Shown in pieces: positions 18,886-27,831 of a DNA stretch of 64,000 nt. Source of the DNA: CAYXAA01 sp964462985 (GTDB lineage Bacteria; Pseudomonadota; Alphaproteobacteria; Rhizobiales; Stappiaceae); NCBI GenBank assembly GCA_964462985.1, contig CAYXAA010000010.1:62001-126000 (forward strand), read 5' to 3'. Under the pieces are notes generated by a model that searched no databases, had not been told where the DNA came from, and saw nothing but the letters and a program-made list of their open reading frames with translations. Position numbers and translations under genes: made by a program. Within the stretch, counting starts at the first letter, position 1; each line of letters opens with the position of its first letter.

Positions 18886-19767
18886 ATGGACTGGGACGAT
18901 CTTAGACTGTTTCTCGCCGTGGCGCGCTCCGGCCAGATCCTGGCGGCGGCGCGCAGGCTCGACCTCAACCATGCTACCGTTGCCCGGCGCCTCAGCGGAC
19001 TGGAACAGGCGCTGAAGGTCAAGCTGGTGGACCGCCGCACCACCGGCTGCCTGCTGACGGAGGCCGGCGAGCGGCTGCTGGCCCGGGCCGAGCGGATCGA
19101 GGCGGAGCTGATCGCCGCCAGCGCGGAAATCGGCGGTGCCGACGTCGCGGTATCCGGCACCGTACGCATCGGGGCGCCTGACGGATTTGGCGTCGCCTTC
19201 CTGGCGCCGCGGCTCGGCGCCCTCAGCGAGCGCCACCCTGACCTGACGCTGCAGCTGGTGCCGGTGCCGCGCGCCGTGTCGCTGTCGCGGCGCGAGGCCG
19301 ACATCGCTATTACCGTCGAGCGGCCGGAGCACGGCCGGCTCGTCGCCAGAAAGCTGGTCGACTACGAACTGGCGCTTTATGCCAGCAAGGATTATCTCGC
19401 CCGCGCCGGCGTGCCCGAGGCTCCGACGGACCTGCGCGACCACGCGCTCGTCGGCTATGTCGAGGATCTGGTCTATGCCGCCGCCCTCGCCTATGCGCCG
19501 GAGATCGATCGCAGCTTCGTGCCGCGGTTCGAGATCGCCTCGGCGCTTGGCCAGACCGAGGCGGTCCGCGCCGGGGCCGGTATCGGCATCCTGCATTCGT
19601 TCATCGCACGTGCGGATCCGAACCTCGTCCAAGTTCTGCCGGAGCGCACGATCCGGCGGGCCTACTGGCTTGTGGTGCATGAAAGCGTTCGCGACCTCCG
19701 CCGCGTCCGCACCGTCGCCGACTTCATTGCCGAACAGGTCGAACGCGAAAGGGCGGCCTTCGGCTAG
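18886..19767 (+). CDS. LysR-family regulator divergent from mmsA
   Basis: A 293-residue LysR protein. The N-terminal winged helix (MDWDDLRLFLAVARSGQI, then LNHATVARRLSGLEQAL) is followed by the substrate-binding domain (GTVRIGAPDGFGVAFLAPRLG, LVARKLVDYELALYAS, VRAGAGIGILHSFIA). The ATG at 18886 matches the usual LysR N-terminus; the much longer open frame upstream is antisense to mmsA. Its divergent position next to mmsA suggests it controls that gene, presumably in response to a valine-pathway or semialdehyde metabolite, which is inference. Confidence 0.92.
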   Translation: MDWDDLRLFLAVARSGQILAAARRLDLNHATVARRLSGLEQALKVKLVDRRTTGCLLTEAGERLLARAERIEAELIAASAEIGGADVAVSGTVRIGAPDGFGVAFLAPRLGALSERHPDLTLQLVPVPRAVSLSRREADIAITVERPEHGRLVARKLVDYELALYASKDYLARAGVPEAPTDLRDHALVGYVEDLVYAAALAYAPEIDRSFVPRFEIASALGQTEAVRAGAGIGILHSFIARADPNLVQVLPERTIRRAYWLVVHESVRDLRRVRTVADFIAEQVERERAAFG

Positions 19768-19886
19768 GCCGCAGTCACGCAGCAACCGGGGGGTGGACAA
19801 ATCTGCCCGCTCGGGCTCTACACTGGCGGCCTGATCGAAACCCGGCGAACGGACCGCCCCATCCTCCAGCCTTTCATCGGACCGTC

Positions 19887-21065
19887 ATGACCTCGACGAC
19901 CTCCACGCCGACGGCCCCGGCCAGCCGCGCGCGCCATCGCCTCGCCGTCTCTGGCCTCTTTCTGATCAACGGCTTCATGGTCGGAAGCTGGGCGCCGAAG
20001 ATCCCGGAGCTCGGCGCACGGCTCGCCATCCCAGAAAGCGTGCTCGGCCTGATGATCCTCGCCTTCGGCGTCGGATCGCTTTGCATGATGCCGCTGATGG
20101 GGCCGCTGATTGCACGGTACGGCTCGACGCGACCGGTGAAGGTCGCCGCGGTGCTCGTGGTACCGATCCTGCTCCTGGTGTCGCTCGCGCCGTCGGTGGT
20201 CACGGCGGCGATGGCGCTGTTCCTGCTCGGCGGCTTCGTTGGGGCAATGGACATCGCGATGAACGCCAATGCCGTTGAGGTGGAGCGCCGGCTCGGTCGG
20301 GCAATCATGTCCTCGAGCCACGGCTTCTGGAGCCTCGGCGGCTTTCTCGGCTCGGCCGGTGGCGGCGTCGTAATCGCCGCTTTGGGCGACCGCTGGCACG
20401 GCCTGATCGTCGCCCTCGTCGGTGGCGCCCTGCTTGCCGCGCTCTGGTCGCGGATCTATGAGGACCGGCCTCACCCCGATGCTCCGCACCATCCGGTGCG
20501 TTTGCCGCGATCGGCGCTGCCCTACATCGTCGGCCTGATGGCGCTGTTCTCGATGGTGCCGGAAGGCGCCGTGCTCGACTGGGGCGCGCTCTACCTCCGT
20601 CAGGCCTTCGATGCGCCGGTGGTCACCTCCGGACTCGCCTTCGGCGCCTTCGCCGCCACCATGGCCGCCACCCGCTTCGCCGGTGATGCGGTGCGCAACC
20701 GGTTCGGCGCTGTCTTGACGCTCCGGGCCTCCGCCCTGATCGCCTTCTTCGGCATTCTCGCTGCCGGCCTGGCACCGAATGCGGTGGTGGCCATCACCGG
20801 CTTCGCCTTTGCCGGCATCGGTATCGCCAACATGGCGCCGATCGCCTTCTCCGCGGCGGGCAACCTGCCGGGGCTTGCGCCGGGGATAGGCCTGTCACTC
20901 GTCACCACGATGGGTTATTCGGGCCTGCTCGCCGCGCCGCCGGTGATCGGTTTCGTCGCGGAGCATACCGGCTTCTCACCCGTGTTCATCGCCCTGGCCT
21001 TCCTGCTTGTCGTCGTCTTCGCCGGCTCCTCCGCGGCACGCCACGCCGACCTGATCCGCTCGTAG
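19887..21065 (+). CDS. MFS transporter (YbjJ-like)
   Basis: A 392-residue major-facilitator protein with twelve predicted membrane segments. After a short polar N-terminus come LAVSGLFLINGFMVGSWAPKIPEL, the loop-2/3 motif GPLIARYGSTRPVKVA, the family-typical FVGAMDIAMNANAVEVERRLGRAIMSSSHGFWSLGGFLGS, and a second half after residue 210. This pattern is that of the FucP/YbjJ-like branch, whose substrates are mostly unknown. It lies downstream of the LysR gene on the same strand, with no regulator of its own. Confidence 0.87.
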   Translation: MTSTTSTPTAPASRARHRLAVSGLFLINGFMVGSWAPKIPELGARLAIPESVLGLMILAFGVGSLCMMPLMGPLIARYGSTRPVKVAAVLVVPILLLVSLAPSVVTAAMALFLLGGFVGAMDIAMNANAVEVERRLGRAIMSSSHGFWSLGGFLGSAGGGVVIAALGDRWHGLIVALVGGALLAALWSRIYEDRPHPDAPHHPVRLPRSALPYIVGLMALFSMVPEGAVLDWGALYLRQAFDAPVVTSGLAFGAFAATMAATRFAGDAVRNRFGAVLTLRASALIAFFGILAAGLAPNAVVAITGFAFAGIGIANMAPIAFSAAGNLPGLAPGIGLSLVTTMGYSGLLAAPPVIGFVAEHTGFSPVFIALAFLLVVVFAGSSAARHADLIRS

Positions 21066-21533
21066 CGCCCGGCCACCTCTCCGCAAGCCCCAGGCAAGAT
21101 CGCGCCTGCAAAGTGATGACGATCTCAGGTCGCTCCTGGATCTGACGCCTCCCTGTCATGAGACCTTGCCCGGGCCCCGCGCCCGGGCTTTTTTCCCGGA
21201 CTCCCAAGCGAAGACGGCTCGCACGACAATTGCCTTGCCGACTACACTCGCTTTCGCGATGGATTAATACTCCCTATATTCTTTGATATCTTGAAATAAA
21301 GCTTAACGATATTATATTTATCTTTTAATTATGCTTTAATTGAATCAGTTTGCGGCAGTACGCACTACTACGGAACTAGAGAAAAATTGTTTCTTATTTT
21401 TCGGGCAACTTGTACGGACCCGTCCGGCTTCCCATATACGGGCCGCCACGGCTCCGGGCCCCTCTGGCAGGAGACGCCGTCTCTCCTGTGATGTCGGAGC
21501 TGCCATCGGCGCGGACGGCCGGCGGACACCGCC
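21066..21533. other. Long intergenic region with terminator and AT-rich promoter zone
   Basis: No gene is visible. It holds a structured transcript end with a strong terminator (to 21194), then an AT-rich block (about 21255-21350) of the sort that carries promoters or UP elements. A GC-rich leader of the TerC gene follows, with the short inverted repeat CAGGAGA/TCTCCTG around 21468-21490. I looked for a yybP-ykoY manganese riboswitch, which precedes some TerC genes, and did not recognise one. Confidence 0.5.
21168..21194 (+). terminator. Rho-independent terminator after the MFS gene
   Basis: A seven-base stem (GCCCGGG/CCCGGGC, loop CCCCGCG) is followed by six T residues, about 100 bases beyond the MFS stop codon. 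Just upstream are a small hairpin (CAGG-TCGCT-CCTG) and an unpaired CCTCCC. Confidence 0.85.
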
Positions 21534-22544
21534 TTGGAATATCTGCATATTGCAACGCTCGGCAAGCCTCTCTGGATGTGGGGCGGCTTCCTGCTGCTCA
21601 TTCTCGGCCTGCTCTGCTTCGATCTCGGCATCCTGCATCGCAGGTGCCATGCGATCGGAATCAAGGAAAGCCTGAAGCTCACCACCTTCTACGTCGTGCT
21701 CGGCGCGGCCTTCTCGATTTGGGTCTGGTGGATGATGGGGGATGCGGCCGCACTCGCCTATCTGACGGGCTTCGTGGTCGAGAAGAGCCTGGCGATGGAC
21801 AACATCTTCGTCATCGCCATGATCTTTGCCTATTTCGGCATCCCGCGCGCCTACCAGCACAAGGTGCTCGTCTACGGCATCCTCGGCGTCGTGCTCCTGC
21901 GCGGCGTCATGATCGTGCTCGGCGCCGGCCTGATCGCGCATTTCGAATGGATTCTCTACCTCTTCGCCGCCTTCCTGGTTCTAACCGGCATCAGGATGAT
22001 GGTGGCGGGAGACGACACCTACGATGTCGCCAGCAATCCGCTGCTCAAGCTGATGCGCCGGCGGCTGAACGTCACGGACAGGCTCCACGGCGAACGCTTT
22101 TTCGTGCGGTTGCCGGCACCGGACCGGCCGCGCGGTCGCCTGTTCGTCACGCCGCTGCTTCTTGCGCTCGTGCTCGTTGAGATCGCCGACGTGATCTTCG
22201 CGGTCGACTCGATCCCCGCGATCTTCGCGATCACGACAGATCCCTATATCGTGTTCACCTCGAACATCTTCGCCATCCTGGGGCTGAGGGCGCTCTATTT
22301 CGCGCTCAGCGCCATGATGCACCGCTTCGATTACATGAAATATGCGCTGGCGGTGGTGCTGGTCTTCATCGGCGGCAAGATCTTCGTGACCGACATGCTC
22401 GACATCATCGACATTCCCGCCGGCGTGTCGCTGCTGGTCACGCTCGCCATCTTGTCGGCCGGGCTTGCGGTCTCGCTCTGGAAGACGCGGAGCGGACAGG
22501 AGGAGGCTGCAGGGGAGAAGGACGCGTCGGCGGCCACCCGGTGA
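21534..22544 (+). CDS. TerC-family membrane protein
   Basis: A 336-residue integral membrane protein with eight or nine hydrophobic segments. Diagnostic motifs are LLCFDLGILHRR near residue 30, FVVEKSLAMDNIFVIAMIFAYF (about 82-103), and EIADVIFAVDSIPAIFAITTDPYIVFTSNIFAILGLRALYF (about 215-255), whose paired acidic residues are thought to bind metal. Family members (Alx, TerC) act in Mn2+ or tellurium homeostasis. The start is a TTG at 21534 with a weak ribosome-binding site; an internal ATG at residue 15 would remove part of the first segment. The long AT-rich leader suggests regulated expression. Confidence 0.9.
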   Translation: MEYLHIATLGKPLWMWGGFLLLILGLLCFDLGILHRRCHAIGIKESLKLTTFYVVLGAAFSIWVWWMMGDAAALAYLTGFVVEKSLAMDNIFVIAMIFAYFGIPRAYQHKVLVYGILGVVLLRGVMIVLGAGLIAHFEWILYLFAAFLVLTGIRMMVAGDDTYDVASNPLLKLMRRRLNVTDRLHGERFFVRLPAPDRPRGRLFVTPLLLALVLVEIADVIFAVDSIPAIFAITTDPYIVFTSNIFAILGLRALYFALSAMMHRFDYMKYALAVVLVFIGGKIFVTDMLDIIDIPAGVSLLVTLAILSAGLAVSLWKTRSGQEEAAGEKDASAATR

Positions 22545-22578
22545 GGGCTGGCGGTTAGCGATTGCTTCCGCCGCCAAC

Positions 22579-24168
22579 TCAACTGACCGAAACCTCCCCT
22601 GGTTCTGGCGTAGCCTCCCTCGCCGGCTGCCTTTCCTTGAGCGTCAACCGCGCATCCACAGGCCCGCCGGCCGTCAGCTCAAGCCCGGTAAGTCGGCGGT
22701 CGAGGTGTTTCGCCCGCCAGACAAGCAGCTTCTCCGCATAGCGCAGCCGCATCGGCAGGTAGGCCGGATCTTCGGCGACATTGCGGGTCTCGTCAGGATC
22801 AGCAGCAAGGTCGAACAGCACCGGCGACAGGCCGGCAAAATGAACGTACTTGACGTCGGCGTCGCGGATCACGGCGAGATTGCAGGCGTCGAGATCGAGC
22901 CCGAGATCCTTCTGCGCTGCGCCGCTCGCCACCTCGCGGAAATCGAATTCCCAATGCGCCGCATCGCGCCAGTCGGAAGGCGCCTCGCCGTCAAGGAACG
23001 GCGTCAGGGCCTGGCCGTCAAGCCAACCGACTGGATCCAGCTCCAGCGCCTCGAGCACGGTCGGCATGACGTCGACCGATTCGGTGAAGGCCTCGACCGT
23101 GCTGCCATGGGCTGCGGACTTGCGCGGATCGCGGACGATGAGCGGCACGTGATAGCTCTCGTCGTAGAAGCCGAGCTTGGAGAAGAGCTGGTGGTCTCCC
23201 ATCATCTCACCGTGGTCGGAGGTCAGCACGATCAGCGTTCGCTCCCAGGCGCGGTGCCGCTTCAGCCCGGCAACAATGCGCCCGATCTGGGCATCGACCT
23301 CCGAGACCATGCCCCAGTAGGTCGCCCGGATCTGCCGCTTAACCCCCTCTCCCCAGTCGGAGATCGGCCCGCTCGCGCCCCGGACCAGGCTCTTCTTGTC
23401 GAGGATCTTCTGCGCATAGGCGAGGAAGGGATGATCCTTCGCCGCCTCTTCCGCCGTCGCCGCCCCCTTGAATGCCGGCCCGTCCTCGGGGCGGTACATC
23501 GAGGCATAAGGCTCGGGCACGATGAAGGGCGGATGCGGCCGGATGAAGCTCAGATGGGCGAACCAGGGCCGTTCGCCATCCTGCTCCGACAGCCAGCGCA
23601 GGAATTCCTGTGTCAGAAAGGCGGTCTCCGTTTCCTCGGCGGAATAGACCGGAGGCTTGCCGGACGGAGGATCGGCCGGTCCCTGGTCCGGCAGCCAGAT
23701 GTCGTGCGCGGCGTCGGGCAAGGTGTGGCCGCGCGCCTCAAGCCAGGACAGCCAGGGCCGATGATCCTCCGGCACGCGCACGCGGACGCTCATGCCCGGC
23801 AAGATGCCTTCGTAGGTTCCCAACCACGGATCGTCGCCGGAAACGGTGCGCGGATCCACCGCCTGGTCGGTGTAGCCGAACAGCGTCGGATCGTAGCCGG
23901 CGCGGCGTGCGGCGAGCGCGATCGTGTCGTGCCGGGCGTCGAGTGGCGTGCCGTTGCGAACCACCCGGTTCGTCATCTGGTAGAGGCCGGTATAGAGGCA
24001 GGCCCTCGCCGGACCACAGGGCGCCGCCTGGCAGAAGTGGTTGAGGAATGCCACGCCGCTCCCGGCGAGGGCGTCGATGTTGGGTGTCCGGACAACCGGA
24101 TGGCCGGCGACGCCGAGACAATCGCCGCGCCACTGGTCGGCGGTGATCAGGAGGACATTGAGCTTCAC
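22579..24168 (-). CDS. Phosphonate monoester hydrolase-like sulfatase/alkaline phosphatase superfamily enzyme
   Basis: A 529-residue enzyme. The N-terminal NVLLITADQWRGDCLG and the nucleophile motif CGPARACLYTG (Cys expected to become formylglycine) are followed by TSDHGEMMGDH and the metal-binding FFLH-equivalent HLSFIRPHPPF. Many segments (DIWLPDQ, MYRPEDGPA, HWEFDFREV, YVHFAGL, FDLAADPDETRNVA, WRAKHLDRRLT) match the Rhizobium/Burkholderia phosphonate monoester hydrolases as I remember them. These cleave phosphonate, phosphodiester and sulfate monoesters. The GTG at 24168 was chosen to match the family N-terminus; a form from 24276 adds 36 unlike residues. No phn genes are nearby. Confidence 0.85.
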   Translation of the reverse strand: MKLNVLLITADQWRGDCLGVAGHPVVRTPNIDALAGSGVAFLNHFCQAAPCGPARACLYTGLYQMTNRVVRNGTPLDARHDTIALAARRAGYDPTLFGYTDQAVDPRTVSGDDPWLGTYEGILPGMSVRVRVPEDHRPWLSWLEARGHTLPDAAHDIWLPDQGPADPPSGKPPVYSAEETETAFLTQEFLRWLSEQDGERPWFAHLSFIRPHPPFIVPEPYASMYRPEDGPAFKGAATAEEAAKDHPFLAYAQKILDKKSLVRGASGPISDWGEGVKRQIRATYWGMVSEVDAQIGRIVAGLKRHRAWERTLIVLTSDHGEMMGDHQLFSKLGFYDESYHVPLIVRDPRKSAAHGSTVEAFTESVDVMPTVLEALELDPVGWLDGQALTPFLDGEAPSDWRDAAHWEFDFREVASGAAQKDLGLDLDACNLAVIRDADVKYVHFAGLSPVLFDLAADPDETRNVAEDPAYLPMRLRYAEKLLVWRAKHLDRRLTGLELTAGGPVDARLTLKERQPAREATPEPGEVSVS

Positions 24169-24371
24169 GATCGACCCCACGGCAGGCTGAAGCCGCTGCC
24201 GTTCCAGAGCTATTTGCTCTCCGCGACGAATGAATGACAAGAGGGGATCTGCCTGTCGCATGCTCGCCCGATGCATCGTCTATGGGCTCGTCGCCGGCCG
24301 GGCGCCGGTGTAGGCTGGTCTTCGTTTCCACCAATCCTTGCACGGCACCCCTTCACCAAGGAGATCTCCCG

Positions 24372-25286
24372 ATGACCTGGATGCCCGGAACCGACCCGAT
24401 TGCCGGCGACCCCGCCTCCTGCGACCTGATCGACGCCATCATCGTGCCGCGCGCCCGCGACATCGGCGGCTTCGAGGTGCGCCGCGCCCTGCCCTCGGCC
24501 AAGCGCCAGATGATCGGGCCTTTCATCTTCTTCGATCAGATGGGTCCGGCCGAGTTGCTTGTCGGCGGCGGTCTCGATGTCCGCCCGCATCCGCACATCG
24601 GGCTCGCCACGGTGACCTATCTGTTCGACGGCGAGATCCACCACCGCGACAGCCTCGGCACCGACCAGGTGATCCGTCCCGGCGACCTCAACTGGATGAC
24701 CGCCGGCAAGGGCATCGTCCATTCCGAGCGCGAGGATCCCGAGCGCAAGGCGAGGACCCGCAGCATCTTCGGCATCCAGAGCTGGGTCGCTCTGCCGAAG
24801 CATCTCGAGGAGACCGCCCCGGACTTCGAGCATCACGGGGTCGACGCCCTGCCGGTGCTGTCGGATGGCGGCGCCCATGTCCGCGTTATCGCCGGTGAGC
24901 TTTACGGCGCACGATCCCCGGTTCGAACGGCGACCGAGACGATCTATGCCGACATCACACTCTTGCCCGGAGGCCGGGTGCCGATCGACGCCGGCCATGA
25001 GGAGCGGGCGATCTACACCATGGTCGGCGAGATCGAGATCGCCGGCGACCGTTTCGGCCCGGGCCAATTGCTGGTGTTCAAGCCGGGCGACACGGTGACG
25101 GTCACCGCCGGCGAGGACGCCCGGTTCCTGCTGCTCGGCGGCGAGCCGATGGATGGCCCGCGCCACATCTGGTGGAACTTCGTTTCCTCGTCGAAGGAAA
25201 GGATCGAGGAAGCCAAGGAGAACTGGAGGCAGCGCCGCTTCGACGTGGTGCCGGGCGACGAGGTCGAGTTCACGCCGTTGCCCTGA
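24372..25286 (+). CDS. Pirin family protein
   Basis: A 304-residue bicupin. The N-terminal cupin has the metal-binding set HPHIGLATVTYLFDGEIHHRDSLG (two His, later His) and the pirin hallmark NWMTAGKGIVHSERE with His and Glu. A second cupin ends in LVFKPGDTVTVTAGEDARFLLLGG. The ATG at 24372 is preceded by AAGGAGA; upstream in-frame codons lack this. Bacterial pirins are iron-binding redox-sensitive regulators or quercetinases, and the sequence does not decide which. It is divergent from the phosphonate hydrolase gene. Confidence 0.9.
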   Translation: MTWMPGTDPIAGDPASCDLIDAIIVPRARDIGGFEVRRALPSAKRQMIGPFIFFDQMGPAELLVGGGLDVRPHPHIGLATVTYLFDGEIHHRDSLGTDQVIRPGDLNWMTAGKGIVHSEREDPERKARTRSIFGIQSWVALPKHLEETAPDFEHHGVDALPVLSDGGAHVRVIAGELYGARSPVRTATETIYADITLLPGGRVPIDAGHEERAIYTMVGEIEIAGDRFGPGQLLVFKPGDTVTVTAGEDARFLLLGGEPMDGPRHIWWNFVSSSKERIEEAKENWRQRRFDVVPGDEVEFTPLP

Positions 25287-25341
25287 CCGGAAAGGTACGG
25301 CCCGTTCGGCCTGGATGGCATGAAAGCACTCCCGGAGGCGA

Positions 25342-26172
25342 TCAAGGGTGGGCCGACGGAAGCTCCTGCCACTCTGCCGCGCCGATGACATCTGCACCGG
25401 TCAGTTCGTGTTCCGGGAAGTCGATGACGACGTTGAGGCGCAGAACCGGCTCTTCCTGGTTGGTAAGCCCCGGGTCCTCGCGGCGCACCGTGAGGCGGAC
25501 GCCGCGATCGATCAGCGCCAGCGAACGGCCGTCGTCGACCGCTCCATAGAGTTCGGGGGGCCAGTCCCAGCCGTAGCGCTCCGCCACCGCCGTCAGGATA
25601 CGCCTGAGCGCCTCCTTCGCCCGGCCGACGGTGCGGTGATTGTCGCCGTTGAGCTTGATTCGGACGAAATCGAGCCGCCGCTCGCCGCGCCCGCGCAGGC
25701 TGACGAACAGGGTGGTTCGGACTCCGGCAGGAGTCTCGCGGCCGATGCCCACCAGGTCGCTCGCGCACTGCCAATGCCCGTCGCGCACGGGATCGGGAGC
25801 CCAATCGGACATCGGCACGCCGAATTCCTCGATCACGTTGCAGAGGTCGCGCGGATCACCGGCGAAAACGCGCACGAAAAATGCCTCGGCATCGACCTCG
25901 GGCTGGGTCAGACGGGCAGCGACGCCATCGGGCAAGGCAGCGAGCGGATCCGACGGCAACGCGGCCGCGACCTCACCTTCGGACGCGTGCTCGGAAGGCG
26001 GCGAAACAACGATGGGGACGACAAGCGCCACACCAAGGGCCAGCGCGACGGCGCCGGCACACACGGCCGCGACGCGGCGGAGCCGCTGACGCAGGACCAG
26101 CGCACGATTGGCGCGCTCCCCGGCGGCGGCTGGGTCGGGTTCGGTGACGTCGTCGCTCCACCGCACCGGCAT
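25342..26172 (-). CDS. Uncharacterised single-span membrane protein
   Basis: A 276-residue protein with an arginine-rich N-terminus, one membrane span (about residues 34-57, AAVCAGAVALALGVALVVPIVV) and an extracytoplasmic domain of about 210 residues. That domain begins with FFVRVFAGDPRDLCNVIEEFG and contains paired cysteines (one in LCNVI, one in WQCASDLVG) that could form a disulfide. The C-terminal domain resembles rhizobial proteins I recall as DUF6030, but the assignment is uncertain. It converges with the pirin gene and has no operon partner. No function can be given. Confidence 0.7.
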   Translation of the reverse strand: MPVRWSDDVTEPDPAAAGERANRALVLRQRLRRVAAVCAGAVALALGVALVVPIVVSPPSEHASEGEVAAALPSDPLAALPDGVAARLTQPEVDAEAFFVRVFAGDPRDLCNVIEEFGVPMSDWAPDPVRDGHWQCASDLVGIGRETPAGVRTTLFVSLRGRGERRLDFVRIKLNGDNHRTVGRAKEALRRILTAVAERYGWDWPPELYGAVDDGRSLALIDRGVRLTVRREDPGLTNQEEPVLRLNVVIDFPEHELTGADVIGAAEWQELPSAHP

Positions 26173-26425
26173 CGGCGTCGCTTCCGTTCCGCTTCAGGAT
26201 CGCAGCAGGTCCGCGCGACCCACTGGAAAGCCCGCCCAGGCTGGTGCACCATGAAGCGTCACGACGTCAAGATCATGGCCCCACCTGTGGAGCAGCCCTA
26301 TCCTGCCGGAGGCGGATGAGCGGCTCCAGCACATTCAAACGATCGGCGGTTCGGTCAGGCGGCGCTGCACGCCGGAGCCGGCCGCTCCATTCCAGCGGCA
26401 GCGGCGCTGCCCGCCCGGAGGCGAC

Positions 26426-27697
26426 ATGCAGGAAGCGCTGTTTCGGCGCATCGAGGACAAGCGCGACGATCTGGTCGCACTGACTCAAGATCTGATCCGA
26501 ATTCCGACCGTCAACCCGCCCGGCGAGGCCTATACGCCCTGCGCCGAATTCATCGGGGAGCGCCTGCGCCGCCGCGGCTTCGAGATCGCCTACATCCGCG
26601 GCGAGGACACGCCGGGCGACAGCGCCCGCTACCCACGCACGAATGTGATCGCCCGTCGGACCGGCAATCGACCGGGCCCTTGCGTACATTTCAACTCCCA
26701 CATCGACGTGGTCGAGGCCGGCCATGGCTGGACCGTCGATCCCTTCGCCGGCGTGGTCCGCGACGGAAAGGTGTTCGGCCGTGGCGCCTGTGACATGAAG
26801 GGCGGGCTCGCCGCCTCGATCATCGCGGTGGAGGCCTTGATCGAAGTCGCCCCCGCTCTGCCCGGCGCGATCGAGATCTCCGGCACGGTCGACGAGGAAT
26901 CGGGCGGCCTCGGCGGCGTCGCCCATCTCGCCAGGCATGGCTATTTCTCCAAGCCGCGGGTCGACCACGTCATCATTCCCGAGCCGCTCAACAAGGAGCG
27001 GATCTGCCTTGGCCACCGCGGCGTTTGGTGGGCCGAAATCGAAACGCACGGGTCGATCGCCCACGGCTCTATGCCCTTCCTGGGCGACTGTGCGGTTCGC
27101 CACATGGGCGCGGTTCTGCAGCGGTTCGAGGAGAAGCTCTACCCGCTGCTGGCGGAAAAACGCACGGAGATGCCGGTGGTGCCGGAAGGCGCCCGGTCGT
27201 CGACGCTCAACATCAATGCGCTGCACGGTGGCCAGCCGGAAGGCTTCGACGGCCTGCCGTCGCCCTGCGTTCCCGACAGCTGCCGCATGGTGATCGACCG
27301 GCGTTACCTGATCGAGGAGCACCTTGACGACGTCAAGGCGGAAGTGACGGCGATCCTCGACGAACTTGCCGCCGAACGACCGAATTTCCGCTATTCGATC
27401 CGCGACGTGCTCCAGGTGCTGCCGACCATGACCGACCGCGACGCACCGGTCGTGCGTGCGGTCGCCGCCGGCATCGAGGCCGTGCTTTCCCGCGAGCCCG
27501 ATTTCGTCATATCGCCCGGCACCTACGACCAGAAGCACATTGCGCGCATCGGCCACCTGCACGACTGCATTGCCTATGGGCCCGGCATTCTCGACCTTGC
27601 CCATCGGCCGGACGAATTCGTCGGCATTCAGGATATGGTGGACAGCGCCAAGGTGATGGCTCAGGCCGCTCTGGCCTTGCTTTCGGCGCGGCCGTGA
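26426..27697 (+). CDS. M20-family amidohydrolase (ArgE/DapE-like)
   Basis: A 423-residue dinuclear zinc hydrolase. Metal ligands are visible in order: HFNSHIDVV (His, Asp; about residue 92), GRGACDMKGG (Asp), TVDEESGG (the catalytic and ligand Glu pair), IIPEPLNK (Glu) and the C-terminal LDLAHRPDEFV (His). It cleaves an N-acyl or amide bond of an amino-acid-like substrate. GGAGG lies just before the ATG. The dipeptide-type binding protein gene follows on the same strand 134 bases later, so the substrate is probably delivered by that ABC system. Confidence 0.87.
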   Translation: MQEALFRRIEDKRDDLVALTQDLIRIPTVNPPGEAYTPCAEFIGERLRRRGFEIAYIRGEDTPGDSARYPRTNVIARRTGNRPGPCVHFNSHIDVVEAGHGWTVDPFAGVVRDGKVFGRGACDMKGGLAASIIAVEALIEVAPALPGAIEISGTVDEESGGLGGVAHLARHGYFSKPRVDHVIIPEPLNKERICLGHRGVWWAEIETHGSIAHGSMPFLGDCAVRHMGAVLQRFEEKLYPLLAEKRTEMPVVPEGARSSTLNINALHGGQPEGFDGLPSPCVPDSCRMVIDRRYLIEEHLDDVKAEVTAILDELAAERPNFRYSIRDVLQVLPTMTDRDAPVVRAVAAGIEAVLSREPDFVISPGTYDQKHIARIGHLHDCIAYGPGILDLAHRPDEFVGIQDMVDSAKVMAQAALALLSARP

Positions 27698-27831
27698 GTA
27701 GCTCTGGACATCCAGCAACGGCATGGATGCGAACGAAAGGCTTTAGTACCTTGGCATCGCGGTCAGCGTCCGGCGGCGCGATCGTCTTGGTCGAACGCCG
27801 CTGATCCAGCAGCGAGAAAGAAGGGGAAGCG

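Noticed and set aside
21195..21533. A yybP-ykoY manganese riboswitch upstream of the TerC gene
   Set aside because: The conserved core sequences of this riboswitch could not be found; only an AT-rich promoter-like block and a short inverted repeat are seen.
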